Below, one piece after another: positions 17,156 to 24,659 of a DNA stretch of 62,525 nucleotides. Position numbers and translations under genes: made by a program. Under the pieces are notes generated by a model. The model was not told the origin of the DNA. It did not search any database and was given only the letters and a program-made list of their open reading frames with translations. The stretch is taken from the IMG/VR virus record IMGVR_UViG_3300032224_000950, positions 1-62,525 of that record. One strand, written 5' to 3'. This DNA is from a virus. Every line of letters begins with the position of its first letter. Position 1 is the first letter of the stretch.

Positions 17156-19421
17156 ACCAAGCGACAATCTACAAGCAGTGTTTGAACGTGCAATTGAAAC
17201 TGCTAAGAAACTGCATCATGAATATCTTACGATAGAGCATTTATTGTGTGCGATGTTGATGGAGGAATCTTTCTTTACAACCTTGCAAGAGTTTGGTTCT
17301 AAACCAGACAATTTAAAAGCTCAACTCCTTGATTATTTGCAAAATAAGTGCGGTGAAATTACTGTTCAAGATGTTGTTGTGAAACCTAAAAAGACACAAT
17401 CTGTTGAGCGTGTACTTAATCGTGCATTTACACAAGTATTGTTTAACGGTCGTCAACGTATTGAACCTACTGACGTATTTTTAGCTATGCTAGGTGAAAA
17501 ACGTAGCTGGGTATTTTATTTTGTTGCTCTTGCTGAAATTGATAAAGACAAATTTGCTAGTTTTTTAAATTCTTCAAATGAAGAAGTAGAAGAAGAACAA
17601 GAGTCCGGTGGACAAAGTGGAAAGATCCTTAACTCATACACTACTAATCTAAATGAAGCTGTTAAAAAAGGTAAAGTAGATCCAGTGATTGGTCGCATCG
17701 ATGAATTAGAAAATATTGCATTAGCATTAGGACGACGTAGTAAAAATAATGTAATCTTAGTCGGTGATCCAGGTGTAGGTAAAACTGCTATAGCAGAAGG
17801 ACTTGCTTACAATATTGTTAAAGGCGCTGTACCGGATTTTCTAAAGGACTATACAGTTTATAATCTAGATATTAGTGCTATGCTTGCCGGTAGTAAGTAT
17901 CGTGGAGATTTTGAAGAACGCTTTAAGATGATTCTAAAAATACTTACTAAGAAAGGTAAGACTGTCTTATTCATTGATGAGGCACATATGATTAGTGGTG
18001 CTGGTAGTGCCGGTAATTCTGCTAACGATCTTGCTAATATGATGAAGCCAGCACTAAGCAAAGGTAACATTAAAGTTATCGCATCAACTACTTGGGAAGA
18101 GTATCGTAAGCACTTTGAAAAGGATCGTGCGCTGATGCGTCGTTTCCAACGCATTACTGTTGACGAGCCGACTCAAGAAGTTACTATGCAGATTCTTAAA
18201 GGTATTAAGAAATACTATGAAGGATTCCATAATGTTAAAATCCGCAGTGATGCACTTCAAGCGGCTATTAAACTAAGTGTAAAATATCAAACAGATAAGA
18301 AGCTTCCAGATAAAGCAATTGACCTTATCGACTTGGCTTGTTCACGTTTCAATTTAAAACTGTCCGATGAACGAATTATCGGCGAACGTGAGATTCAGTT
18401 TGAACTAGCTAAGATGGTACAAATGCCCGAAGAAAAGATCATGGAAACTGAGAGCTCTACTATGTCTACATTACAAGACAACGTACAAGCAGATGTATTC
18501 GGTCAAGATCAAGCAGTGATTGAAATCGTAGACAAAATTATTGTTGCCCAAGCTGGACTTAAGAGTGATAATAAACCTATCGGATCATTCGTGTTTATGG
18601 GGCCAACTGGCACTGGTAAAACTGAAACTGCTAAGTCATTGAGTAAGCACTTAGGTGTTAAGTTACTACGGTTCGATATGAGTGAGTATCAAGAAAAGCA
18701 CAGTATCAGTAAGTTGATTGGTAGCCCACCAGGTTATGTTGGCTTTGAAGAAAATGCTGGATTGTTAATTACACAGGTCCAAGAGAACCCTAATGCTGTT
18801 TTGTTGTTTGACGAAGTTGAAAAGTCACATCCAGATGTTTCGACAATCTTGTTGCAGATGATGGATAATGGTTTTATCACCGGCTCAAATGGAAAACAAG
18901 CAGATTGCCGTAACTTGATCTTAATTCTTACTACTAATGCTGGTGCTTCCGATGCTGATAAAAATGCTATTGGCTTTGGCGCACAAGAAAAAGACTACAG
19001 TGATAAAGATCTTAAAAAGTTCTTTACACCTGAGTTCCGCAATCGTTTAGATGCTGTCATTACATTTAATAAACTACATCGTGATACAGTTGTTAAAGTG
19101 GTTGAAAAATTCCTTGAAGAATTACGTTCACAAGTTAAAGATAAAGGTATTAAAGTCAAGGTTGATCGTGATGCTATTAACTGGCTAGTGGACAACGGTT
19201 ACGACAGTAAAATGGGTGCTCGTCCGTTGCAACGTGTGATCGATAAAGAAATCAAGAAAGATCTTGCTAAAATGATGTTGTTTGGTGAGTTGCGAGGAGG
19301 CGGGTGGCTAACTGTAAGTGTAGTTGATAATAAGATTACACTTGCGGCAAAAGGGAAGATATTAGATGTACCTTTACTAGCTATCGAAGAAAGTAAAGAA
19401 AATGCTAATCAAGACAACTAA
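17148..19421 (+). CDS. clpA: ClpA-like AAA+ unfoldase
   Basis: The 757-residue protein has a Clp N-domain (LTIEHLLCAML at about 25-35), a first AAA module (Walker A GDPGVGKTA at 206-214, LFIDEAHMI) and a second AAA module (GPTGTGKTE from 485, LLFDEVEKSHPDV). It lacks the long middle domain of ClpB and so matches ClpA (758 residues in E. coli). It keeps a ClpP-docking-type tripeptide IGF at 608-610, where ClpA has IGL. No ClpP gene is seen here, so it may use host ClpP. It overlaps the next gene by 20 bases. Confidence 0.92.
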   Translation: MVEPSDNLQAVFERAIETAKKLHHEYLTIEHLLCAMLMEESFFTTLQEFGSKPDNLKAQLLDYLQNKCGEITVQDVVVKPKKTQSVERVLNRAFTQVLFNGRQRIEPTDVFLAMLGEKRSWVFYFVALAEIDKDKFASFLNSSNEEVEEEQESGGQSGKILNSYTTNLNEAVKKGKVDPVIGRIDELENIALALGRRSKNNVILVGDPGVGKTAIAEGLAYNIVKGAVPDFLKDYTVYNLDISAMLAGSKYRGDFEERFKMILKILTKKGKTVLFIDEAHMISGAGSAGNSANDLANMMKPALSKGNIKVIASTTWEEYRKHFEKDRALMRRFQRITVDEPTQEVTMQILKGIKKYYEGFHNVKIRSDALQAAIKLSVKYQTDKKLPDKAIDLIDLACSRFNLKLSDERIIGEREIQFELAKMVQMPEEKIMETESSTMSTLQDNVQADVFGQDQAVIEIVDKIIVAQAGLKSDNKPIGSFVFMGPTGTGKTETAKSLSKHLGVKLLRFDMSEYQEKHSISKLIGSPPGYVGFEENAGLLITQVQENPNAVLLFDEVEKSHPDVSTILLQMMDNGFITGSNGKQADCRNLILILTTNAGASDADKNAIGFGAQEKDYSDKDLKKFFTPEFRNRLDAVITFNKLHRDTVVKVVEKFLEELRSQVKDKGIKVKVDRDAINWLVDNGYDSKMGARPLQRVIDKEIKKDLAKMMLFGELRGGGWLTVSVVDNKITLAAKGKILDVPLLAIEESKENANQDN

Positions 19422-20031
19422 TCGATTATTTCATAACAAATACAAATACAAGATAGTCTTAACCTGTGGTGGAGCTTCTTTATTAAGAAATAAAAAGTTC
19501 GATGAGATTTTAGAAAGATTAAATGATATTAAATTTGATGATGCTAAAATCTCTCACTACAGAGGTTCAGTAATTAAGAGCAAAGAAGAATTAGATTGGA
19601 CTTTTAAACTAGTTAATTCATTACAACTAATGAATGATATCGATTTACGAGTAGAGCAACCATGGATTTCAATTTATACAAACATCAAAGGTCATATTGA
19701 TAAACTATCTAAACTTGATAGCACAAAAGTCAAATACATCAGTATGCCCCCTAGTGCAGGCACTCTAGTTGAAAATACTATAATTTCAAGTAAAATTAAC
19801 TTTGAATACCGAATTACTCTGGGTAAAACAACCCATGAACATTCGACTTTTATTAACTGGGCTAACAACAATAAAAAACTCAAGCTAACTAAAAGCTGTA
19901 TCAAAGCACTCAATAGTCCTCGCAGTTGGGGTGGGACTTATTTCTACATTACCGGTGATAATAACCTATTATTAGCTAAAATGCACTTAGGGGAAGCTAT
20001 TAATAGGGTTGATCGCATTGTCAAAGCCTAA
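19402..20031 (+). CDS. Unknown protein overlapping clpA
   Basis: The 209-residue basic alpha/beta protein has no recognised motif; notable segments are IVLTCGGASLLRNKKFDEIL and SPRSWGGTYFYITGDN. Its start lies 20 bases inside the ClpA-like gene, implying coupled translation. A role as an adaptor or regulator of the unfoldase is one possibility, but only position supports it. The last gene of this operon is followed by a late promoter and hairpin. Confidence 0.6.
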   Translation: MLIKTTNRLFHNKYKYKIVLTCGGASLLRNKKFDEILERLNDIKFDDAKISHYRGSVIKSKEELDWTFKLVNSLQLMNDIDLRVEQPWISIYTNIKGHIDKLSKLDSTKVKYISMPPSAGTLVENTIISSKINFEYRITLGKTTHEHSTFINWANNNKKLKLTKSCIKALNSPRSWGGTYFYITGDNNLLLAKMHLGEAINRVDRIVKA

Positions 20032-20049
20032 CACGTAGATCCATTAAGC

Positions 20050-20057
20050 GATAAATA
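20050..20057 (+). promoter_or_regulatory. T4-type late promoter
   Basis: GATAAATA matches the T4 late consensus TATAAATA at seven of eight positions. It is 46 bases upstream of the ATG at 20104. It would drive the cargo-like gene block. Confidence 0.65.
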
Positions 20058-20079
20058 CTCTAACCGCAGAGTATTCTGC
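20054..20079 (+). promoter_or_regulatory. Two mutually exclusive hairpins at the late promoter
   Basis: AATACTCT/AGAGTATT (20054-20061 with 20068-20075) forms an 8-bp stem. GCAGA/TCTGC (20066-20070 with 20075-20079) forms a competing 5-bp stem. The first overlaps the late promoter, and the second lies in the expected leader of its RNA. Confidence 0.5.
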
Positions 20080-20103
20080 TGTCTTTCAATTACGGATCAA
20101 AAA

Positions 20104-20475
20104 ATGCGCATACAAGAACTGCTAGAAGGCAAAATTTTCAATGATTTAGACTTTGTTAAACATGGCGAGAATGGCCGTGAGTTAGACTACGATTTAGTAG
20201 AAGATCTAGCATATTTTATGAATCATGATGATGAAGCATATCGCCGTCATACTCATCCTGCTGTAATGCATTGCATTGACAGCATGAAGCATCATATTAA
20301 ACCTAAAGCAGACGTATTTGCGCCTTCTATCAAAGAATGCTATAAAATGTATGTTAAAAAATTCCCGATCCGTGAATTACCGAACGAATTAGACGAAGAG
20401 ACTACTAAACAAATTTGTGATAAGATGCACGAAGACGTTATACAGCACATTGGTGACGGAAAGTACAAGGACTAA
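20104..20475 (+). CDS. Unknown protein with capsid-targeting-like N-terminus
   Basis: The 123-residue protein begins MRIQELLEGK, where L6-L-E8 fits the T4 prohead protease cut rule [L/I]-x-E. The same kind of leader starts the next three genes. The body is acidic, with several His residues (HDDEAYRRHTHPAVMHCIDSMKHHIK), and mostly helical. No enzyme family is recognised. The tag suggests it is packaged in the head and possibly ejected with DNA (inference). Confidence 0.6.
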   Translation: MRIQELLEGKIFNDLDFVKHGENGRELDYDLVEDLAYFMNHDDEAYRRHTHPAVMHCIDSMKHHIKPKADVFAPSIKECYKMYVKKFPIRELPNELDEETTKQICDKMHEDVIQHIGDGKYKD

Positions 20476-20477
20476 CC

Positions 20478-21638
20478 GTGAGATTACGTGAGCTGTTTAT
20501 TCGTGAGACTGTCGCTACTGCTCAAAAACAACTAGGCAGAGCATTCAACCATCCAGAGCATTTTGTATTCTTTCACGGTGCCGCAGGTACATTAGAAGCA
20601 CTACAGCATTTTGAAGAAGTTGCTGTTGAAAAACCCGGTGCAACTACTGTACGTAAAAAATGGGATGGTAATCCTCAAATCTATTGGGGTAGAGAACATA
20701 AGGGCGGTCCACTTATACTTGCCGGGCATAACGGTTGGAGTCGTGGTGCTAAGACCACTAGTCCAGAAGAAGTAGCTGATTTTATCGCTAACAAGAGCGG
20801 CAAGCCCGGAACACCTGAGCAAGATGCTGAACGTAAACGTTTTGCACAAGAGTTTGCTAGCTTATATCCTATATTCGATCGTGCTACTCCTACAGACTTT
20901 GAGGGATTTGTCTATGCAGACGGGTTATTCCTTAAACGCCCGGCATTGGGTAAAGATGGTGTTTATACATTCTGTCCTAATCCTAATAGTAACACTTGTT
21001 ATCATGTAAGAAGTGACAGCAAGCTAGGTCAGCGTATTGCTAATGCACAGGTCATGGTTACTGGGCATGGATATTTTCCGCACTTTGGAATGCCTGATAA
21101 TCAACAAAAACCCAAAGATGACTTTAGTGAGTTTAATGGCACTGCACCATTAATAGTACAAGGTCCTATTTACAATCCCACTGCACCTCAACATGATATT
21201 AGTGTTATAAAACCTTTAAAAGATTATGTAACCAAGCATGGTCGTGTAATAGATGCGTTTATTAACAGTATTCCGCCAACTGATAAAGAAGGTATTTTTT
21301 ATAAATTTGCCAATGCTATGAGCAAAACTGGTGCATTTGATAGTATTACTAATCAAGGATTCTTCAACTGGCTAGCTGATCCTAAAAATAAGATCAGTAA
21401 CAACAAGCGTATGCACATTGAAGCTATGAGTAAACAGCATCTTGGAGCATTAGATGGGATTTGGCATTTAATGAAGAAGATAAGACACTTAAAAGACCAG
21501 CAACACGGTGCTTTAGAAGCACAGCCTAAGCCGGATATATGGGACACAAACGGTGAGGGCAATGTAAGATATGCCCAGCCAGGAAAGCATAAATATGGTA
21601 ATGTAAAGTTCGTACCTACAAGTTGGACACCTAAATGA
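20478..21638 (+). CDS. KxDG-motif protein, possible ligase-like nucleotidyltransferase, with CTS-like leader
   Basis: The 386-residue protein starts at GTG 20478, two bases after the preceding stop, as MRLRELFIRE, where I8-R-E10 is a prohead-protease-type site. K61-W-D-G fits motif I (KxDG) of DNA/RNA ligases and capping enzymes, followed by an aromatic-rich NPQIYWGRE. A later DFEGFVYADGLFLKR segment could be the motif III equivalent, and DISVIKPLK a motif V candidate. These assignments are tentative. If it is a ligase it would be unusual in being tagged for the capsid. Confidence 0.55.
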   Translation: MRLRELFIRETVATAQKQLGRAFNHPEHFVFFHGAAGTLEALQHFEEVAVEKPGATTVRKKWDGNPQIYWGREHKGGPLILAGHNGWSRGAKTTSPEEVADFIANKSGKPGTPEQDAERKRFAQEFASLYPIFDRATPTDFEGFVYADGLFLKRPALGKDGVYTFCPNPNSNTCYHVRSDSKLGQRIANAQVMVTGHGYFPHFGMPDNQQKPKDDFSEFNGTAPLIVQGPIYNPTAPQHDISVIKPLKDYVTKHGRVIDAFINSIPPTDKEGIFYKFANAMSKTGAFDSITNQGFFNWLADPKNKISNNKRMHIEAMSKQHLGALDGIWHLMKKIRHLKDQQHGALEAQPKPDIWDTNGEGNVRYAQPGKHKYGNVKFVPTSWTPK

Positions 21639-22969
21639 AATTAAGACAGTTATTTGAAGCACATAATCACGGAGCGGCCATTATATTTGGACGTTTTAAT
21701 CCGCCACATTTCGGTCATAGTAATGCATGGGATAAAGCCTCAAAGTTTCCAATTTGGTATGTTGGTACGAATCAAAGCACACAAGGTCCTAAAGATCCAT
21801 TGCCGTTTGAAGTCAAAGTAGAAGCTATGAAAACTATTATGCCCGGAATTGAAGGACATTTAGTTGCAGAGCAAAGTTGGTGGACGCTGGCTACTATGGT
21901 TTATAAAAAACATGGTGGAAATATGATCTTACATGTTGTTACTGATCCAACTGATAAAGAAATATTTGTACCAGGATTAAAAGGTTCCAACGGAGTTGAA
22001 GGCCCGCATGGTTACTATAAATTTATAGATGTAGTATGGGAGCCTGCTACTAGAGATAGTACAGCCACAGCCTTACGTGCCGCAGTTGAGCATGATAATC
22101 CAAAAGCGTTTTCTAAAGCCGCAGGCATTGATGCCGATACTATGATCGCAGGAAAACCATTTTTTGAGTTAGTTAAACACTATATGACACCGTACTTACA
22201 TGCGGCAGCAGAAAAAGAAAGATTAAAAGCAGAAAAAGAAAGATTAAAAGCAGAAAAAGAAGCGGCTAAAGCTAATAAAAATAAAGTAATAGCAGAAAAA
22301 AGTACTAGTGAAAAGCAAGCTCGCTTTATGGCCGCTGCCGCTCACGATCCTGCATTTGCCGCACGTACTGGCATTAAGCAAAGCGTAGCTAAAGAATTTA
22401 ATAAGGCAGATACTGGCACTAAGCAGTTGAGCAATGCAATGAAGCATAAAAAGAAAATGGAAGATGCCGCAGGCGTAGGCACTATTGATAAACAAAATTC
22501 AACTGTGGATGTAAATAAAACAACCCCTGCAAAGAATCTACGAGCATTTAATCTAATCAAAGAAACCAATAAAAAAATTAGAGAAAGAAAACGAGCGGTA
22601 GCAGAAGGTGCTAAGGCACACGGTTCATTTATAGGTATCGGTGCTGATGTTGATGCAGCCTTGCCAGGTGTTTGGCTACAGCGTCAATTGCGTAACACTG
22701 ACCCGTATATGCAATACCGTTACGGGCTAGCATTGGCGGCAGCTCGCGCAGATGCAGCCGGCCATGTTGATTTCGAACAAGAAAGTGGTTGGGCAGAAAA
22801 CTTAACAATCGTCGGCTTTACTCCCGAAGATGCAGAAGTAATTAAGATGGCAGACAAATTAATGGGTGTACATGGTACTAGAGTTGCTGACGATAAAAGC
22901 AGAGAAGCCAAAGGTACATCAACTCAAAGTGTAGTTGCCAAACCAAAACGCAACCGATACGGGATATAA
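21635..22969 (+). CDS. NMN-adenylyltransferase-like cytidylyltransferase-fold protein with CTS-like leader
   Basis: After MKLRQLFEA (L6-F-E8 cut-type site) comes IIFGRFNPPHFGHSNAW with the HxGH motif (HFGH, 25-28). RDSTATALR at 140-148 corresponds to the ISSTxxR motif, so residues 12-190 are a nucleotidyltransferase of the NMNAT type. A Lys/Glu coiled coil (about 193-215) and a basic linker follow. The C-terminal domain of about 100 residues is shared with the next gene. The substrate could be NMN, implying a NAD role, but this is not proven. It overlaps the preceding gene by ATGA. Confidence 0.7.
   Translation: MKLRQLFEAHNHGAAIIFGRFNPPHFGHSNAWDKASKFPIWYVGTNQSTQGPKDPLPFEVKVEAMKTIMPGIEGHLVAEQSWWTLATMVYKKHGGNMILHVVTDPTDKEIFVPGLKGSNGVEGPHGYYKFIDVVWEPATRDSTATALRAAVEHDNPKAFSKAAGIDADTMIAGKPFFELVKHYMTPYLHAAAEKERLKAEKERLKAEKEAAKANKNKVIAEKSTSEKQARFMAAAAHDPAFAARTGIKQSVAKEFNKADTGTKQLSNAMKHKKKMEDAAGVGTIDKQNSTVDVNKTTPAKNLRAFNLIKETNKKIRERKRAVAEGAKAHGSFIGIGADVDAALPGVWLQRQLRNTDPYMQYRYGLALAAARADAAGHVDFEQESGWAENLTIVGFTPEDAEVIKMADKLMGVHGTRVADDKSREAKGTSTQSVVAKPKRNRYGI
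22208..22261 (+). repeat. 21-bp tandem repeat in the coiled-coil linker
   Basis: Two identical 21-base units (22208-22228, 22229-22249) and a partial third encode repeats of AEKERLK. The in-frame heptad period extends a coiled coil by whole turns. Confidence 0.85.
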
Positions 22970-22970
22970 T

Positions 22971-23321
22971 ATGCGAGCCAAAGAATTTATCAACGAAGCA
23001 CAAGAGTTATCCAAGGTAGTTCGGCAGGCTGGTATATATGCCAAACGATATGACAATCTCGATCAATACTATGGCATGTATCGATTGGGGTTGGCTATTG
23101 CCGCAGGAGATAGAAACCCACTTGACGGCAAAGGACCTACACGTGATAATCCCACTTTATGGATGTACACACCAGAAGAAGCTGAAATGGTTGCAAAGGC
23201 TGAAAAGCGTCAAGGCGTAAAAGGCACTACTATCATAGGTGATGGGCAAAGTACTGAATTAGATTCAATCAATAAGAAAAGTCCAACTGCGACTCGTAAA
23301 ACAAACAAATATGGTGTATAA
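22971..23321 (+). CDS. Small CTS-tagged protein, paralogue of the NMNAT-like C-terminal domain
   Basis: The ATG at 22971 lies one base after the previous stop. It gives MRAKEFINEA, the closest match in the window to the T4 internal-protein leader MKTYQEFIAEA, with I7-N-E9 as the cut site. An upstream in-frame start at 22935 would lie inside the previous gene. The body (YYGMYRLGLAIAAGD, TPEEAEMVAKAEKRQGVKGT, ending NKYGV) matches the C-terminal domain of the preceding protein (YMQYRYGLALAAARA, TPEDAEVIKMADK, ending NRYGI). The 116-residue protein is likely a packaged domain on its own. Confidence 0.65.
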   Translation: MRAKEFINEAQELSKVVRQAGIYAKRYDNLDQYYGMYRLGLAIAAGDRNPLDGKGPTRDNPTLWMYTPEEAEMVAKAEKRQGVKGTTIIGDGQSTELDSINKKSPTATRKTNKYGV

Positions 23322-23324
23322 AAA

Positions 23325-23765
23325 ATGGATATCAATAAATATCATCTATCATTAAAAACTGCTTTCGCAAGCGAATTTAGTTTTTATCTAAAAACACACA
23401 ACTTCCATTGGAATGTGGAAGGGCCGTTGTTCGGCCAGTTACACAAATTATTCAAGACCATATACAAAGAAGTGTATGGCGCTATTGATCCATTTGCTGA
23501 ACATTTACGTTATCTTGAGTTATATGCTCCGGCTAGTCTGCACAAGTTCAGTATGTTGACCACAGTAGACGACCAAAATGACGTACTAGAGTGGAAACAG
23601 ATGCTAGAAATGTTGCTGGCTGACAGTGAAAAAATGAGTGAGATATTCCGTATCTGTTTTGAAATGGCAGAAGCCAACGGTGATCACGGACTAAGTAATT
23701 TCTTAGCTGATCGTCAAGACGCACATAAAGCTCACAGTTGGATGTTGAGATCCAGTTTAAAATGA
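23325..23765 (+). CDS. dps: Dps/ferritin-like protein
   Basis: The 146-residue protein shows the Dps ferroxidase signature: KTHNFHWNVEGPLFGQLHKLF (about 23-43) followed by IDPFAEHLRYLE with the expected acidic ligands. It is somewhat shorter than bacterial Dps (about 160-170), lacking an obvious Lys-rich N-terminal DNA-binding tail. Dps oxidises and stores iron and shields DNA. In a phage it could protect DNA in the cell or head (inference). It sits among genes with capsid-targeting-like leaders but lacks one itself. The stop overlaps the next start by ATGA. Confidence 0.8.
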   Translation: MDINKYHLSLKTAFASEFSFYLKTHNFHWNVEGPLFGQLHKLFKTIYKEVYGAIDPFAEHLRYLELYAPASLHKFSMLTTVDDQNDVLEWKQMLEMLLADSEKMSEIFRICFEMAEANGDHGLSNFLADRQDAHKAHSWMLRSSLK

Positions 23766-24055
23766 AACAGTATAGGATCACTACAGAGCACTTAAATCAA
23801 GACAGTCCAGACGACTGCTATCTTGCTCCAGACGATCCTATTAATGAATTGAAAGCTATACAACATCTAGCAGGACTAGGTAGCGATGCAAGACTACACG
23901 AACTTAGGGTTAAACAGGGTAGCAACATCAGCGTAACTGGCAGCGACAAAGGTCGCATACAACGAGAAAAAAATATTAAGGCCGGAACCCCTGAATGGTT
24001 CCAACTGTGGTTTAGCAAGCCATATTTGACAGGCGAAAAGCCAGTGGGAAAATAA
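23762..24055 (+). CDS. Unknown small protein
   Basis: The 97-residue protein starts at ATG 23762, overlapping the Dps stop (ATGA). An in-frame start at 23738 inside Dps is less likely. Features are an acidic first half (NQDSPDDCYLAPDDPINELK) and a basic middle (TGSDKGRIQREKNIKAGTPEWFQLWF). No known domain is recognised. It ends one base before the next gene and is part of the same late transcript. Confidence 0.55.
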   Translation: MKQYRITTEHLNQDSPDDCYLAPDDPINELKAIQHLAGLGSDARLHELRVKQGSNISVTGSDKGRIQREKNIKAGTPEWFQLWFSKPYLTGEKPVGK

Positions 24056-24056
24056 T

Positions 24057-24632
24057 ATGAAAATGTACGAATTAGATGAAAATTACAATCACGGTCACCC
24101 CGATCCACGTGCTCCACAATTAGGAAGTCACGAAAAACGTGAGTTCAAACGTGCTGAATTACAACACGAATTGGGCCACGAAACTAATAATATTGCCATC
24201 GATATCAATGGTAAAACTTGGAAAGTAGTACCAGGCAAGGGTTATGCTGATAGTCATGAAGAACGTGCATATCTACGTCATATGCAATCATGGGCTGAAA
24301 AGAAATCAGCCAGTTCAGGCAAAAAGTGGTCAGTACACTTGACAGGCGCTGAGCCAACCAATGAAGGCGCACAAAACGCCGCTATCGCCATCGCCAAAAG
24401 AGAGTCAGGAAAGTACACCAAAGACGGTAAGCGTATCAAAGAATCAGCCACAGTAGGTGCTACCAGCAGTGCAAATATTGCTACAGTAGCTAATCCGGAC
24501 CAAGCGTATAACAAAAAATCAGTAAAAAGCGTAAGTGCGCTAGATCAAGACGAAGTTAGCTTGTTCGGTGCACCTATGGAAACAGTTAAAAATACAGCGG
24601 GTAAAAAAGCCGCTATCATCAAAAGACGATAA
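24057..24632 (+). CDS. Basic, His-rich protein with CTS-like leader
   Basis: The 191-residue protein begins MKMYELDEN, where L6-D-E8 is a prohead-protease-type site. The middle is charged and His-rich (HGHPDPRAPQLGSHEKREFKR), followed by a DINGKTWKVVPGKGYA motif. The C-terminal half contains IKESATVGATSSANIATVANP, a low-complexity motif with another I-x-E site, and ends in a basic KKAAIIKRR. A DNA-associated, head-internal protein is a reasonable inference; no enzyme signature is seen. Confidence 0.6.
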   Translation: MKMYELDENYNHGHPDPRAPQLGSHEKREFKRAELQHELGHETNNIAIDINGKTWKVVPGKGYADSHEERAYLRHMQSWAEKKSASSGKKWSVHLTGAEPTNEGAQNAAIAIAKRESGKYTKDGKRIKESATVGATSSANIATVANPDQAYNKKSVKSVSALDQDEVSLFGAPMETVKNTAGKKAAIIKRR

Positions 24633-24635
24633 ATA
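24628..24635 (+). promoter_or_regulatory. T4-type late promoter
   Basis: GATAAATA overlaps the stop of the preceding gene. It lies 25 bases before the ATG at 24660. Confidence 0.6.
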
Positions 24636-24659
24636 TAATAAGATAAACGGAGTATACTC

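Noticed and set aside
22935-22970. Upstream start for the gene annotated at 22971
   Set aside because: It would begin 35 bases inside the previous gene with no ribosome site; the ATG at 22971 gives the capsid-targeting-like leader seen in neighbours.
24026-24031. TTGACA box near the start of the gene at 24057
   Set aside because: The best -10 candidate needs a 19-base spacer, and the site is inside a coding gene; not supported.
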